From: Isoptericola sp.
Lineage (GTDB): Bacteria > Actinomycetota > Actinomycetes > Actinomycetales > Cellulomonadaceae
Direction of reading: 5' to 3'
Assembly (NCBI GenBank): GCA_031180595.1
Contig: JAPSLQ010000009.1
Span: forward strand, 1 to 40,623
Length of the DNA stretch: 40,623 nucleotides
The position numbers and the translations under genes were made by a program. The notes beneath the pieces were generated by a model. It had not been told where the DNA came from. It ran no database searches and was given only the letters and a program-made list of their open reading frames with translations. Positions 24,814-32,510 of the stretch are shown here, one piece after another; positions within the stretch are counted from its first letter, which is position 1; every line of letters begins with the position of its first letter.

Positions 24814-25461
24814 TCAGGGGGCCGAACGCAGGGCCCGCCACGGCACGTCCAGCTCCGCGAGGAGCTCGCGCAGGAGCGGCAGGCTGAGCCCGACCACGCC
24901 GTGGTGGTCGCCCTCGACGCGCTCGACGTACGGGCCGCCGAGGCCGTCGATCGTGAACGCGCCCGCCACGTGCAGCGGTTCGCCCGTCGCGACGTAGGCG
25001 TCGATCTCCTCGTCGTCGACGTCGGCGAAGTGGACGGTCGTGGACGACGTCGCCCCGAGCGTCGCCCCCGTGCCGCCGTCGTCGTCCCCGCGCACGTCGA
25101 CCAGCCAGTGGCCGGTGTGCAGCACGCCGGAGCGGCCGCGCATCGCGCGCCAGCGGGCCCGCGCCTCACCGGCGTCCGCGGGCTTGCCGACGACCTCGCC
25201 GTCGAGCTCGAGCATCGAGTCGCAGCCGAGGACGAGCGCCGACGTGCCGGCGTCCTCGACCTGCGCGGCGACGGCCTCGGCCTTGGCCTGGGCGAGGACG
25301 AGCACGGCGTCGGCGGGCTCGAGCGGGTGGAAGCGCTCGCGCGCGGCGGCGAGCACCGCGGGCTCGTCGACGTCGGACACGACGACGGACGGCTCGACGC
25401 CGGCCGAGCGCAGCGTGGTGAGGCGGGCGGGGGACCGTGAGGCGAGGACGAGGTGCGGCAC
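24814..25461 (-). CDS. maf: Maf-family nucleotide pyrophosphatase
   Basis: Hydrolyses non-canonical or modified nucleoside triphosphates (dTTP/UTP/modified-base type), a house-cleaning function. 215 residues. N-terminal LVLASRSPARLTTL is the Maf phosphate-binding signature (S-x-S-P-x-R); GCDSMLELDGEVVGKP carries the catalytic Asp, and TGEPLHVAGAFTIDGLGG is the C-terminal motif with G-A-F in place of the common G-x-Y/F. GTG 25461 is set by TAGGGT 7 nt upstream. The same maf-carboxylase neighbourhood occurs in mycobacteria and streptomycetes. Confidence 0.93.
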   Translation of the reverse strand: MPHLVLASRSPARLTTLRSAGVEPSVVVSDVDEPAVLAAARERFHPLEPADAVLVLAQAKAEAVAAQVEDAGTSALVLGCDSMLELDGEVVGKPADAGEARARWRAMRGRSGVLHTGHWLVDVRGDDDGGTGATLGATSSTTVHFADVDDEEIDAYVATGEPLHVAGAFTIDGLGGPYVERVEGDHHGVVGLSLPLLRELLAELDVPWRALRSAP

Positions 25462-25468
25462 GCAGGGA

Positions 25469-25474
25469 ACCCTA
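25469..25474 (-). promoter_or_regulatory. putative -10 of maf, formed in part by the upstream stop codon
   Basis: TAGGGT on the minus strand, 7 nt before GTG 25461. Its first three bases are the TAG stop of the AEC transporter gene. Confidence 0.5.
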
Positions 25475-26392
25475 GGTCAGGACGAGCGCCGCGACCAGGA
25501 GCACGACGGGCGACAGGATCGTCGTCACGAGCATCGTGTCGCGCGCGAGGACCTCGCCGCGCCCGAACCGCGCGGCGTAGTTGAAGACGTTCTGCGCCGT
25601 GGGCAGGGCGGCGATCGTCACCGCCGCGACGACCTCGCCGTCGTCGAGCCCGACGCCGTGGCGGGCGACGACGTACGCCACCAGCGGCATGACCGCCGCC
25701 TTGAGCGCGCTCGCCACGACCGCCGACGCGCGGCCCTCGCCGCGCCGCATGGGCTGCGAGCCGTGCAGCGACATGCCGAAGGCGAGCAGGATCATCGGGA
25801 TCGCGGCGCCCCCGAGGATCTCCAGCGGCGCCAGCACGACCTCGGGCACGGCCCAGCCCGTGAACGACACGAGGGCGCCACCGAGCGACCCGAGGATGAT
25901 CGGGTTGCGCACGGGCTGGCTCAGCACGAAGCCCACGGAGACCCGCCGGCTCGTCTGCGCGTCGAGCAGCAGCAGGACCAGCGGCGACACCACCAGCACC
26001 TGCAGCAGGATCACGGGCACGACGGCGGTCGCGTCGCCGAGCACGTAGGCCGCGACGGGCAGCCCGATGTTGCCGGCGTTGACGTACCCGGACGAGAGCG
26101 CGCCGACGGTGCGCTCGGGCCCGGGGAGGCGGAACCACACCGCGTCGACCACGAGGAACAGCAGGGCGGCCGCGAGCCCGGCCGCGGCCTGGACCAGCAG
26201 CGGCGCCTGCAGCAGGCGCGCGAGGTCGGCATCGGCCACGACCGTGAACAGCAGCGCCGGGCTCGCGACGAAGAAGCCGATGCGGTTGAGCGTCGTCGCG
26301 GCCTCCGGGCCCCCGAGCCGCAGCCGTGCGGCGAGGTACCCGGCGGCCACGACGACGCCGATGATCGCGAAGCCGGCCAGGATCCCGTTCAT
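25472..26392 (-). CDS. AEC-family (auxin efflux carrier-like) transporter
   Basis: 306 residues with about ten membrane helices. The N-terminal half has LNRIGFFVASPALLFT and the conserved SSGYVNAGNIGLPVAAYVLG (N-x-G-N-x-G-P pattern of the family); the C-terminal half has the matching AVTIAALPTAQNVFNYAARF. Bacterial members export malate and other small organic anions. It sits 12 nt after the DUF885 gene on the same strand. Like that gene, it is not part of the carboxylase cluster as I recall it from mycobacteria, so it may be a later insertion. Confidence 0.9.
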   Translation of the reverse strand: MNGILAGFAIIGVVVAAGYLAARLRLGGPEAATTLNRIGFFVASPALLFTVVADADLARLLQAPLLVQAAAGLAAALLFLVVDAVWFRLPGPERTVGALSSGYVNAGNIGLPVAAYVLGDATAVVPVILLQVLVVSPLVLLLLDAQTSRRVSVGFVLSQPVRNPIILGSLGGALVSFTGWAVPEVVLAPLEILGGAAIPMILLAFGMSLHGSQPMRRGEGRASAVVASALKAAVMPLVAYVVARHGVGLDDGEVVAAVTIAALPTAQNVFNYAARFGRGEVLARDTMLVTTILSPVVLLVAALVLT

Positions 26393-26404
26393 CCGGTCGG
26401 GGCG

Positions 26405-28123
26405 TCAGGCGAGCGCGTCGCGCAGCACGTCCAGGCCCACCGAGCCGAGCCCGAGCGCGCGGGCGTGGAACGCCTTGAGGTCGAACGTCTCGCCGCGCGC
26501 CTCCGCCGCGGCACGGGCGGCGTCGCGGGTCTGCTCCCACAGGCGCTGGCCCACCTTGTACGACGGCGCCTGGCCCGGCCACCCGAGGTACCGGTTGAGC
26601 TCGAAGCGCACGAACGACTCGGGCATGTTGACGTTGGCCAGCAGGAACGGCCAGGCCTTCTCGGCGTCCCAGGTGCCGCCGCCCCACTCCTGCGGGCACG
26701 GCTTGCCCAGGTGCACGCCGATGTCGAGCACGACGCGGGCCGCGCGCATGCGCTGGGCGTCGAGCATGCCCAGGCGGTCGCCCGGGTCGTCGAGGTAGCC
26801 CAGGTCAGCCATGAGCCGCTCGGCGTACAGCGCCCAGCCCTCGCCGTGGCCGGACACCCAGCACATGAGCCGGCGCCACGAGTTGAGCGTGTCCTTCGCG
26901 ACGACCGCCGCCGCGCACTGCAGGTGATGGCCGGGGACGCCCTCGTGGTACACCGTCGTCTTCTCGCGCCACGTGTTGAACTCCGTGACGTCGGCGGGCA
27001 CCGACCACCACATCCGGCCGGGGCGCGAGAAGTCGTCGCTCGGGGGCGTGTAGTAGATCCCGCCGGTCTGGGTGGGCGCGATCCGGCACTCGATCGTGCG
27101 CACCTCGCCCTCGATCTCGAAGTGGACGCCCGCCAGGCCGTCGATCGCCTCGTCGGCCGTCTCCTGCATCCACGCCCGCAGGGCGTCGGTGCCCTCGAGC
27201 CGGCGGGCCGGGTCGGCGTCGAGCACGCGCACCGCGTCCTCGACCGTCGCGTCCGGCCCGGCGATCTCGCGCGCCACCTCCCGCTGCTCCGCCACGATCC
27301 GCGCGAGCTCCTCCAGGCCCCACTCGTACGTCTCGTCGAGGTCCACCGTCGCGCCGAGGAACTCGCGCGAGAAGAGCGCGTAGCGCTCGCGGCCCACCGC
27401 GTCCTCGGCCGGCGCCTGCGGGGCGAGCTCGGTCTCGAGGAAGTGGGCGAGCCCGCCGTACGCCGCGCACGCGGCCTCGGCCCCGCGCTCGAGCTCCGCG
27501 CGCACGAGGCTGCACGCGCTCGAGGAGTCGAGAACCGCGTCGACCTGCTCCCCGGTGACGAAGCCGCGGAAGAACGAGTCGGAGCCGGCGAGCTCGCGCG
27601 CCTGCGCGATGCCCTCGCGCACCTGACGGATCGCGGCGACGTTGCCGCGCCGGGCCGCCTCCGCCAGCGAGGCCGTGTACCCCTCGATGGCGTCGGGGAC
27701 GGCGTTCAGGCGGGCCGCGATGTTCTCCCACGCCTCGACGGTGCCCGTCGGCATGATGTCGAAGACGTCGCGCAGCTGCTGCACCGGGGACTCGATGTTG
27801 TTCAGGCTCGCGAGCGGCTCGCCCGACTCGTGCAGCTCGAGCTGCAGGCCCACGCGCTCGCGCATCGCCGCGAGAGTGACGCGGTCGACCTCGTCCACCG
27901 GGGTGCTGCCGTCGCGCTCGAGCTCGTCGAGCCGGCGCAGGAGGTCCCGGTCGACCGCGGCCTGTGCGTCATGGCCGGCGGGGGACAGGTCCGTCATGAG
28001 GTGGTCGTAGCCGGGCACGCCGATCGCCGTGGCCAGGAGCGGGTTGACCTCGGCCGAGCGGGTGACGTAGGCGTCCGCGACGGCGTCGAGCGCGGACGGG
28101 GTGCGGGGAGTGTGCTGGGTCAC
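26405..28123 (-). CDS. DUF885-family putative metalloprotein
   Basis: 572 residues from GTG 28123, no signal peptide. The signature is YHEGVPGHHLQ (His393, Glu394, His399, His400) followed 25 residues on by GHGEGWALYAE (Glu428). This is a HE-x4-HH plus downstream Glu arrangement reminiscent of a gluzincin active site and characteristic of DUF885, a family with peptidase-like fold but little direct biochemistry. The N-terminal 380 residues are helical and acidic. The start is uncertain: no clear ribosome site or -10 was found, and the reading frame is open up to 28297. The preceding small DUF6458 gene is 23 nt away. Confidence 0.88.
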   Translation of the reverse strand: MTQHTPRTPSALDAVADAYVTRSAEVNPLLATAIGVPGYDHLMTDLSPAGHDAQAAVDRDLLRRLDELERDGSTPVDEVDRVTLAAMRERVGLQLELHESGEPLASLNNIESPVQQLRDVFDIMPTGTVEAWENIAARLNAVPDAIEGYTASLAEAARRGNVAAIRQVREGIAQARELAGSDSFFRGFVTGEQVDAVLDSSSACSLVRAELERGAEAACAAYGGLAHFLETELAPQAPAEDAVGRERYALFSREFLGATVDLDETYEWGLEELARIVAEQREVAREIAGPDATVEDAVRVLDADPARRLEGTDALRAWMQETADEAIDGLAGVHFEIEGEVRTIECRIAPTQTGGIYYTPPSDDFSRPGRMWWSVPADVTEFNTWREKTTVYHEGVPGHHLQCAAAVVAKDTLNSWRRLMCWVSGHGEGWALYAERLMADLGYLDDPGDRLGMLDAQRMRAARVVLDIGVHLGKPCPQEWGGGTWDAEKAWPFLLANVNMPESFVRFELNRYLGWPGQAPSYKVGQRLWEQTRDAARAAAEARGETFDLKAFHARALGLGSVGLDVLRDALA

Positions 28124-28146
28124 GTCCGCGCCACGTCTGTCCCCGG

Positions 28147-28368
28147 TCAGACCGGCGGGGGAGTGCGGTCGTCGTACCGCTCTACCCGGTGCGTCGTGTG
28201 CGTCCGCTGCCGGTTGTACACGAGCCCCATGATCAACGCCAGGATCCCGGCGGCGATGCAGATGTAGCCGACGATGTTGAGGTTGACGACGTCCCACGTG
28301 TCCGGTGCGATCGCGAAGGCGAGGATCGCGCCGACGACGATGAGGAAGATGCCGCTCCCGATACCCAT
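28147..28368 (-). CDS. small DUF6458-like membrane protein
   Basis: 73 residues: MGIGSGIFLIVVGAILAF, a short polar stretch (APDTWDVVNLN), a second hydrophobic helix (IVGYICIAAGILALIMGLVY) and a basic His/Arg-rich tail, so a two-helix hairpin in the membrane. This pattern matches the actinobacterial DUF6458 proteins. ATG 28368 is chosen over the in-frame 28419 because GGAGG (28377-28381) is 8 nt upstream. The function is unknown. The 112 nt upstream (28369-28480) contain only this ribosome site that I can identify. Confidence 0.78.
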   Translation of the reverse strand: MGIGSGIFLIVVGAILAFAIAPDTWDVVNLNIVGYICIAAGILALIMGLVYNRQRTHTTHRVERYDDRTPPPV

Positions 28369-28480
28369 CTGGCGTGCCTCCATTCCCGGGCGTCCGGCGC
28401 CCGTCTCGCCATCGATCATCGCGAAGACGGGCCCCGCTCGCGCGTCGAGGCAGGTCGGCAGGCGTCCGGCGTCGCTCGTC

Positions 28481-29041
28481 CTAACCCGCGCGGCGGCGTA
28501 CGTCGTCGGCCCAGGCGCGGTGGTAGCGCGCCACGACGACGTCGGACCCCGGCGCCCACCACACGGCGACCGGGTCGCCCGCGCGGGGCGGGGCGAGCTC
28601 GTCGTCGTCGCGCACGAGCAGCGACCACGCCTCGGACGCGGTGCCGTCGGCGCCCGGGTAGGAGAGCACGCCGCTGAGCATGCGACCGCCGCGGACGCGG
28701 CGCTCGCGGACCGTCACCGTGCCGGTCGCCGACCGTGCGCCGGTCGCGAGCGCGCTCGCACCGCGCGTCGCGGACGCGCGGTCCTGGTCGTCGCGGTAGC
28801 GCACGAGCGCCGCGACGGCGGTGACCAGGGCGGCGGCGAACATGCCGAGGACGAGCCACGCCTCGAGCGTGGGCGACGGGTCCTCGACCGTGCGCCGCAC
28901 GACGTAGAGCGCCACCGTGGCGGCGAGAGCCGGCGCCCACAGCCACCGGCGCACGAGGCCGGGGCGCGGCGGCGCCGGCGGGTCGCCGAGCGGGCCGTCG
29001 ACGTCGTCGGGCGTCGCGACCTGCTGCCACACCACGCTCAC
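28481..29041 (-). CDS. two-helix membrane protein of unknown function
   Basis: 186 residues from GTG 29041, which overlaps the accE stop (GTGA). A Pro/Asp-rich N-terminus is followed by helices at about residues 34-52 (LWAPALAATVALYVV) and 63-83 (WLVLGMFAAALVTAVAALV), then a soluble C-terminal domain of about 95 residues with SGVLSYPGADGTASEAWSLL and DPVAVWWAPGSDVVVARYH. That domain resembles a small beta-rich fold, perhaps DUF3592-like, but I cannot assign it. Tight coupling to accE suggests a role at the acyl-CoA carboxylase or simple co-expression. Confidence 0.72.
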   Translation of the reverse strand: MSVVWQQVATPDDVDGPLGDPPAPPRPGLVRRWLWAPALAATVALYVVRRTVEDPSPTLEAWLVLGMFAAALVTAVAALVRYRDDQDRASATRGASALATGARSATGTVTVRERRVRGGRMLSGVLSYPGADGTASEAWSLLVRDDDELAPPRAGDPVAVWWAPGSDVVVARYHRAWADDVRRRAG

Positions 29042-29280
29042 GAGCGCAGGCTCCAGCGCCACGCGTCGACGTTGTGGCGGCCAGACCGGCCGCCGAAGCT
29101 GTTCGCCGTGACGCCGGCGCCCGCGCCGCGCATGGTGCGGGTGCGGTTGGTCCACTCGTTCACGGGCGCGACGTCGTCGGGCAGCCCGTCGTCGGCCGTG
29201 ACGGCGGCGAGACCGGCGACCAGCGCGGCGACCTCGACGTCGTCGGGCCTGCCGCGCACCACGCGGACCTGGGGCGTCAT
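29038..29280 (-). CDS. accE: acyl-CoA carboxylase epsilon subunit
   Basis: 80 residues. It starts MTPQVRVVRGRPDDVEVAAL, then LVAGLAAVTADD, the typical opening of actinobacterial epsilon subunits, which stabilise the alpha-beta carboxylase complex. The C-terminus (NVDAWRWSLRS) corresponds to the Trp/Arg-containing end of the family. ATG 29280 overlaps the preceding stop (ATGA). Position downstream of accD matches accD5-accE5 of M. tuberculosis, except for one unknown gene between them here. Confidence 0.8.
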   Translation of the reverse strand: MTPQVRVVRGRPDDVEVAALVAGLAAVTADDGLPDDVAPVNEWTNRTRTMRGAGAGVTANSFGGRSGRHNVDAWRWSLRS

Positions 29281-29822
29281 CGGTCGTCGTCCTCCTCGTC
29301 GTCGTCGGCGTCGTCCCCGAACGCGGCCGCCTGACCGCGCGAGGCGGCCCACTCGACGACCTCGTACCCGCCGTCCAGGAGCCGCTTCGCGACCTCCTCG
29401 CCGGCCTCGTCGAGCCGCTCGATCACGCCGTCGAGCGTCATGTCGGCGGGCTGCTGCGGCGCGGCCACGAGGAAGCCGAGGTAGAACGGCTCGGCGATCA
29501 CGGCGCCCTCGGGCACCTCGTGCTCGTGGCGGTCCTGCTCCTGCTCCGGTCCCCACACCGAGCTCGTGAGGTCGGGGTGCATGCCGAGCCCGTCGTGCAG
29601 GGTGTCGAACAGCGTCGCGTTGAGCTGGCCGATGCGGTTCTCGAGCGCCAGGATGCGCGGGTCCTCGTCGGCCTCGGCCGCGCCGAACTCGGCACGCACC
29701 CCGACCGCGGTGCCCACGTACTCGTGCAGCGCGGCGGCGAGCGCGTCGACCGCGCGGTGCATCGGCTCGGGGTCCACGGCCGGCATCGGGGCCGGTCCGT
29801 GCGTGGCGTCCTCGTGGCTCAT
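29277..29822 (-). CDS. unknown acidic protein in the acyl-CoA carboxylase operon
   Basis: 181 residues with no family I recognise. It has a helical N-terminal half (HRAVDALAAALHEYVGTAVG; ENRIGQLNATLFDTLHDGLG), a His/Glu-rich loop (EQEQDRHEHEV), then a beta/alpha C-terminal half (AEPFYLGFLVAAPQQPADM; IERLDEAGEEVAKRLLDGG) ending in a run of Asp/Glu (DDADDDEEDDDR). ATG 29822 lies 28 nt after the accD stop. GACAAT on the minus strand (29835-29830) lies 7 nt upstream, so it may also have its own leaderless start. It overlaps accE by 4 nt, which argues for a carboxylase-related role. Confidence 0.75.
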   Translation of the reverse strand: MSHEDATHGPAPMPAVDPEPMHRAVDALAAALHEYVGTAVGVRAEFGAAEADEDPRILALENRIGQLNATLFDTLHDGLGMHPDLTSSVWGPEQEQDRHEHEVPEGAVIAEPFYLGFLVAAPQQPADMTLDGVIERLDEAGEEVAKRLLDGGYEVVEWAASRGQAAAFGDDADDDEEDDDR

Positions 29823-29850
29823 GCCGGAGATTGTCCCTCACGCAGGCCGG

Positions 29851-31473
29851 TCACAGCGGGATGTTCCCGTGCTTCTTGGGCGGCAGGCTCGCGCGCTTGG
29901 TCCGCAGCGCGCGCAGGGCGCGCACCACCTGGACGCGAGTCTCCGAGGGGCGGATGACCGCGTCGACGTAGCCGCGCTCGGCCGCGTCCCACGGGTTGAC
30001 GATCGCCTCCTCGTACTCGGCCGTGAGCCGCGCGCGCTCGGCCTCGACGTCGAGCCCGGCGGCCGCCGCCTCCTGCAGCGCCCGGCGCTGCAGGATGTTG
30101 ACGGCACCCCCGGCGCCCATGACCGCGACCTGCGCGGTCGGCCAGGCGAGGTTGACGTCGGCGCCGAGCTGCTTGGAGCCCATGACGATGTACGCGCCGC
30201 CGTACGCCTTGCGGGTGATGACCGTGACGAGCGGGACGGTGGCCTCCGCGTAGGCGTAGATGAGCTTGGCGCCGCGGCGGATGATGCCCTGGTGCTCCTG
30301 CCCGACGCCGGGCAGGAAGCCCGGGACGTCGACGAACGTGAGCACGGGGATGTTGAACGCGTCGCAGGTGCGCACGAACCGCGCGGCCTTCTCGGCCGCG
30401 TCGATGTCGAGCGTGCCGGCCATCGCCAGCGGCTGGTTGGCGACGATGCCCACGGACTGGCCCTCGACGTGGCCGAAGCCGACGAGCACGTTCTGGGCGA
30501 ACATCGGCTGGACCTCGAGGAACGACTCGGGGTCGAGCACGCCCTCGACGACGGCGCGCATGTCGTAGGGCTGGTTGTCGCTGTCCGGCACGATCGCGTC
30601 GAGCGCCTCGTCCTCGGGCGTGACCTCGAGCGGCGTCTCGTCCTCCGGCGGGAACGACGGCGGGTCCGACAGGTTGTTCTGCGGCAGGTAGCCGACGAGG
30701 TGGCGCACGTAGTCGATCGCGTCGTCCTCGTCGTGCGCCATGTAGTGCGCGACGCCGGACTTGCTGTTGTGCGTGCGGGCGCCGCCGAGGGTCTCGAAGT
30801 CGACGTCCTCGCCCGTGACCGTCCGGATGACGTCGGGGCCGGTGATGAACATGTTCGACGTGCCGTCGGCCATGACGATGAAGTCCGTCAGGGCGGGGGA
30901 GTAGACCGCGCCGCCCGCGCTCGGGCCGAGGATGAGCGAGATCTGCGGGATGACGCCGGAGGCCGCGACGTTGCGCCGGAACATCTCGGCGAACTGCGTC
31001 AGGGCCGCCACGCCCTCCTGGATGCGGGCCCCGCCGCCGTCCGAGATGCCGATGATCGGCACGCCCGTGCGCAGCGCGAGGTCCTGCACCTTGGCGATCT
31101 TCTGGCCGTGCACCTCGCCCAGCGAGCCGCCGAACACGGTGAAGTCCTGGCTGAAGACGCACACCTGGCGGCCGTCGACCGTGCCGTAGCCGGTGACGAC
31201 CCCGTCACCCGCGATGCGCTTGGCGCCCATGCCGAAGTTGCGGCTGCGGTGCTTGGCGAGCGCGTCGAGCTCGACGAAGCTGCCCTCGTCCAGCAGGGCC
31301 TCGATGCGCTCGCGCGCGGTCTTCTTGCCGCGCTTGTGCTGCTTGGCCTGGGCGGTGACCTCCGCCTCGGTGATCGCCTCGGCGCGCCGGCGCTCGAGGT
31401 CGGCGAGCTTGGCGGCCGTGCCGATGGCCTGCGGGGCGTCGGTGGCGGTGGTGGTCGCGGCGGCGTCGTTCAC
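29851..31473 (-). CDS. accD: acyl-CoA carboxylase beta subunit (carboxyltransferase; AccD5/PccB-like)
   Basis: Transfers the carboxyl group from biotin to propionyl-CoA and/or acetyl-CoA. 540 residues, crotonase-fold tandem domains. N-terminal half: [38 protein letters not shown] and [15 protein letters not shown] (first oxyanion region). C-terminal half: [27 protein letters not shown]-type segment and [17 protein letters not shown] (second oxyanion region). Length and sequence fit the propionyl-CoA carboxylase group. Which acyl-CoA is preferred is decided by a few pocket residues I cannot align here. GTG 31473 is supported by TAGTGT 7 nt upstream. Divergent from birA. Confidence 0.95.
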   Translation of the reverse strand: MNDAAATTTATDAPQAIGTAAKLADLERRRAEAITEAEVTAQAKQHKRGKKTARERIEALLDEGSFVELDALAKHRSRNFGMGAKRIAGDGVVTGYGTVDGRQVCVFSQDFTVFGGSLGEVHGQKIAKVQDLALRTGVPIIGISDGGGARIQEGVAALTQFAEMFRRNVAASGVIPQISLILGPSAGGAVYSPALTDFIVMADGTSNMFITGPDVIRTVTGEDVDFETLGGARTHNSKSGVAHYMAHDEDDAIDYVRHLVGYLPQNNLSDPPSFPPEDETPLEVTPEDEALDAIVPDSDNQPYDMRAVVEGVLDPESFLEVQPMFAQNVLVGFGHVEGQSVGIVANQPLAMAGTLDIDAAEKAARFVRTCDAFNIPVLTFVDVPGFLPGVGQEHQGIIRRGAKLIYAYAEATVPLVTVITRKAYGGAYIVMGSKQLGADVNLAWPTAQVAVMGAGGAVNILQRRALQEAAAAGLDVEAERARLTAEYEEAIVNPWDAAERGYVDAVIRPSETRVQVVRALRALRTKRASLPPKKHGNIPL

Positions 31474-31480
31474 CCGACCG

Positions 31481-31486
31481 ACACTA
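31481..31486 (-). promoter_or_regulatory. putative -10 of accD (leaderless)
   Basis: TAGTGT on the minus strand, then 7 nt, then GTG 31473. Confidence 0.5.
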
Positions 31487-31539
31487 GTTGGTGGAATGCC
31501 ACGGTTCGATGCGTGACGGGCTGCGACGCGGCGCCCATC

Positions 31540-31556
31540 TTTGGAGGGACCGTACA
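31540..31556. promoter_or_regulatory. motif shared with the accA3 upstream region
   Basis: TTTGGAGGGACCGTACA, ending in a CAAA that mirrors the initial TTTG. It matches the 17-mer at 24730-24746 at 13 positions, including TTTGGAGG. It lies between accD and birA, about 70 nt upstream of accD and 32 nt upstream of birA. A candidate operator; the regulator is unknown. Confidence 0.35.
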
Positions 31557-31575
31557 AACGAGCCCGCAGGTGCGG

Positions 31576-31581
31576 CAGGAT
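31576..31581 (+). promoter_or_regulatory. putative -10 of birA (leaderless)
   Basis: CAGGAT, then 6 nt, then GTG 31588. Confidence 0.4.
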
Positions 31582-31587
31582 CGGGCG

Positions 31588-32436
31588 GTGGACGACACCC
31601 CGCTCGATGCCCCGCTCGACGTCGCCGCGCTCCGGCGCGGCCTGCTGGCTCCCGCCGGGCCGCTCGCCTGGCTCGACGTCGTCGAGACCTCGGCGTCGAC
31701 CAACACCGAGCTGGCCGACCGCGCGCGCCACGACCCGCACCTGGCCGCGCCGGGCGCGCTCGTGGCCGAGCACCAGGTCGCGGGCCGGGGCCGGGCCGGC
31801 CGGACGTGGGAGACGCCGCCCCGGGCCGCGCTCACCGTCTCGGTCCTGCTGCGGCCACGGCTGCCGGCGCCTGCGCTCGGATGGGTGCCGCTCGTCGCCG
31901 GGCTCGCCGTGGCGCGGACGCTCGGGGACGTGGGGGTCGAGGCGCGGCTCAAGTGGCCCAACGACGTGCTGCTGCCGGCCGCCACCGATGCCGGCGGTCT
32001 GGGCCCGTACCGCAAGGTGGCGGGCGTCCTCGCGGAGGTGGTGCCGGGCGGCGGGGTCGTCGTCGGGATCGGGCTCAACGTGTCGCAGTCGGCCGGCGAG
32101 CTCCCCGTGCCGACCGCGACGTCGCTGGCACTCGCCGGGGCGGACCGGCCCGACCGCGGACGTCTGCTGGGGGGGATCGTGCGCGAGCTGACCACCGCCG
32201 TCGGGCAGCTGGAGCAGGCCGGCGGCGATGCCGCCGTCGCGGGGGTCGCGGAGGCCTACGGGCGGCTGTCCGCGACGCTCGGGACGGCCGTGCGCGTCGA
32301 GCTCGCGGGCGGGAGCGAGGTCGTCGAGGGCACGGCGGCGCGGGTCGCCGACGACGGGGCGCTCGTGCTCGAGACCGCCGACGGGGAGCGCGTGGTCACC
32401 GCCGGCGACGTGCACCACGTGCGCCGGGCGCCCTGA
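31588..32436 (+). CDS. birA: biotin-[acetyl-CoA carboxylase] ligase
   Basis: Activates biotin as biotinyl-AMP and attaches it to the EAMKM lysine of the carboxylase alpha subunit. 282 residues. The biotin/ATP loop is [14 protein letters not shown] (about 68-81), followed by [10 protein letters not shown] (catalytic Lys) and [15 protein letters not shown], then a small C-terminal SH3-like domain (about 235-282). There is no N-terminal helix-turn-helix, so this is the monofunctional type that does not act as a biotin repressor. Divergent from accD, its likely client operon. Confidence 0.93.
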   Translation: MDDTPLDAPLDVAALRRGLLAPAGPLAWLDVVETSASTNTELADRARHDPHLAAPGALVAEHQVAGRGRAGRTWETPPRAALTVSVLLRPRLPAPALGWVPLVAGLAVARTLGDVGVEARLKWPNDVLLPAATDAGGLGPYRKVAGVLAEVVPGGGVVVGIGLNVSQSAGELPVPTATSLALAGADRPDRGRLLGGIVRELTTAVGQLEQAGGDAAVAGVAEAYGRLSATLGTAVRVELAGGSEVVEGTAARVADDGALVLETADGERVVTAGDVHHVRRAP

Positions 32437-32498
32437 CGGCCCTTCTGGGCGGCCCCCGCGGGCGCCTGACGTTCAGCGGGCGCACAGGTGACGCGCAC

Positions 32499-32504
32499 TA
32501 CAGT
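32499..32504 (+). promoter_or_regulatory. putative -10 of the adenylate cyclase gene (leaderless)
   Basis: TACAGT, then 6 nt, then GTG 32511. Confidence 0.5.
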
Positions 32505-32510
32505 TGGCCC

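Noticed and set aside
25040-28267. A 1075-codon plus-strand open frame opposite maf, the AEC transporter and DUF885
   Set aside because: Antisense shadow; the minus-strand proteins have intact active-site motifs and good starts.
31468-31478. PHO-box unit GTTCACCCGAC at the accD start
   Set aside because: A single unit with no second copy at an 11-nt spacing; it is largely the complement of the first accD codons and probably coincidental.
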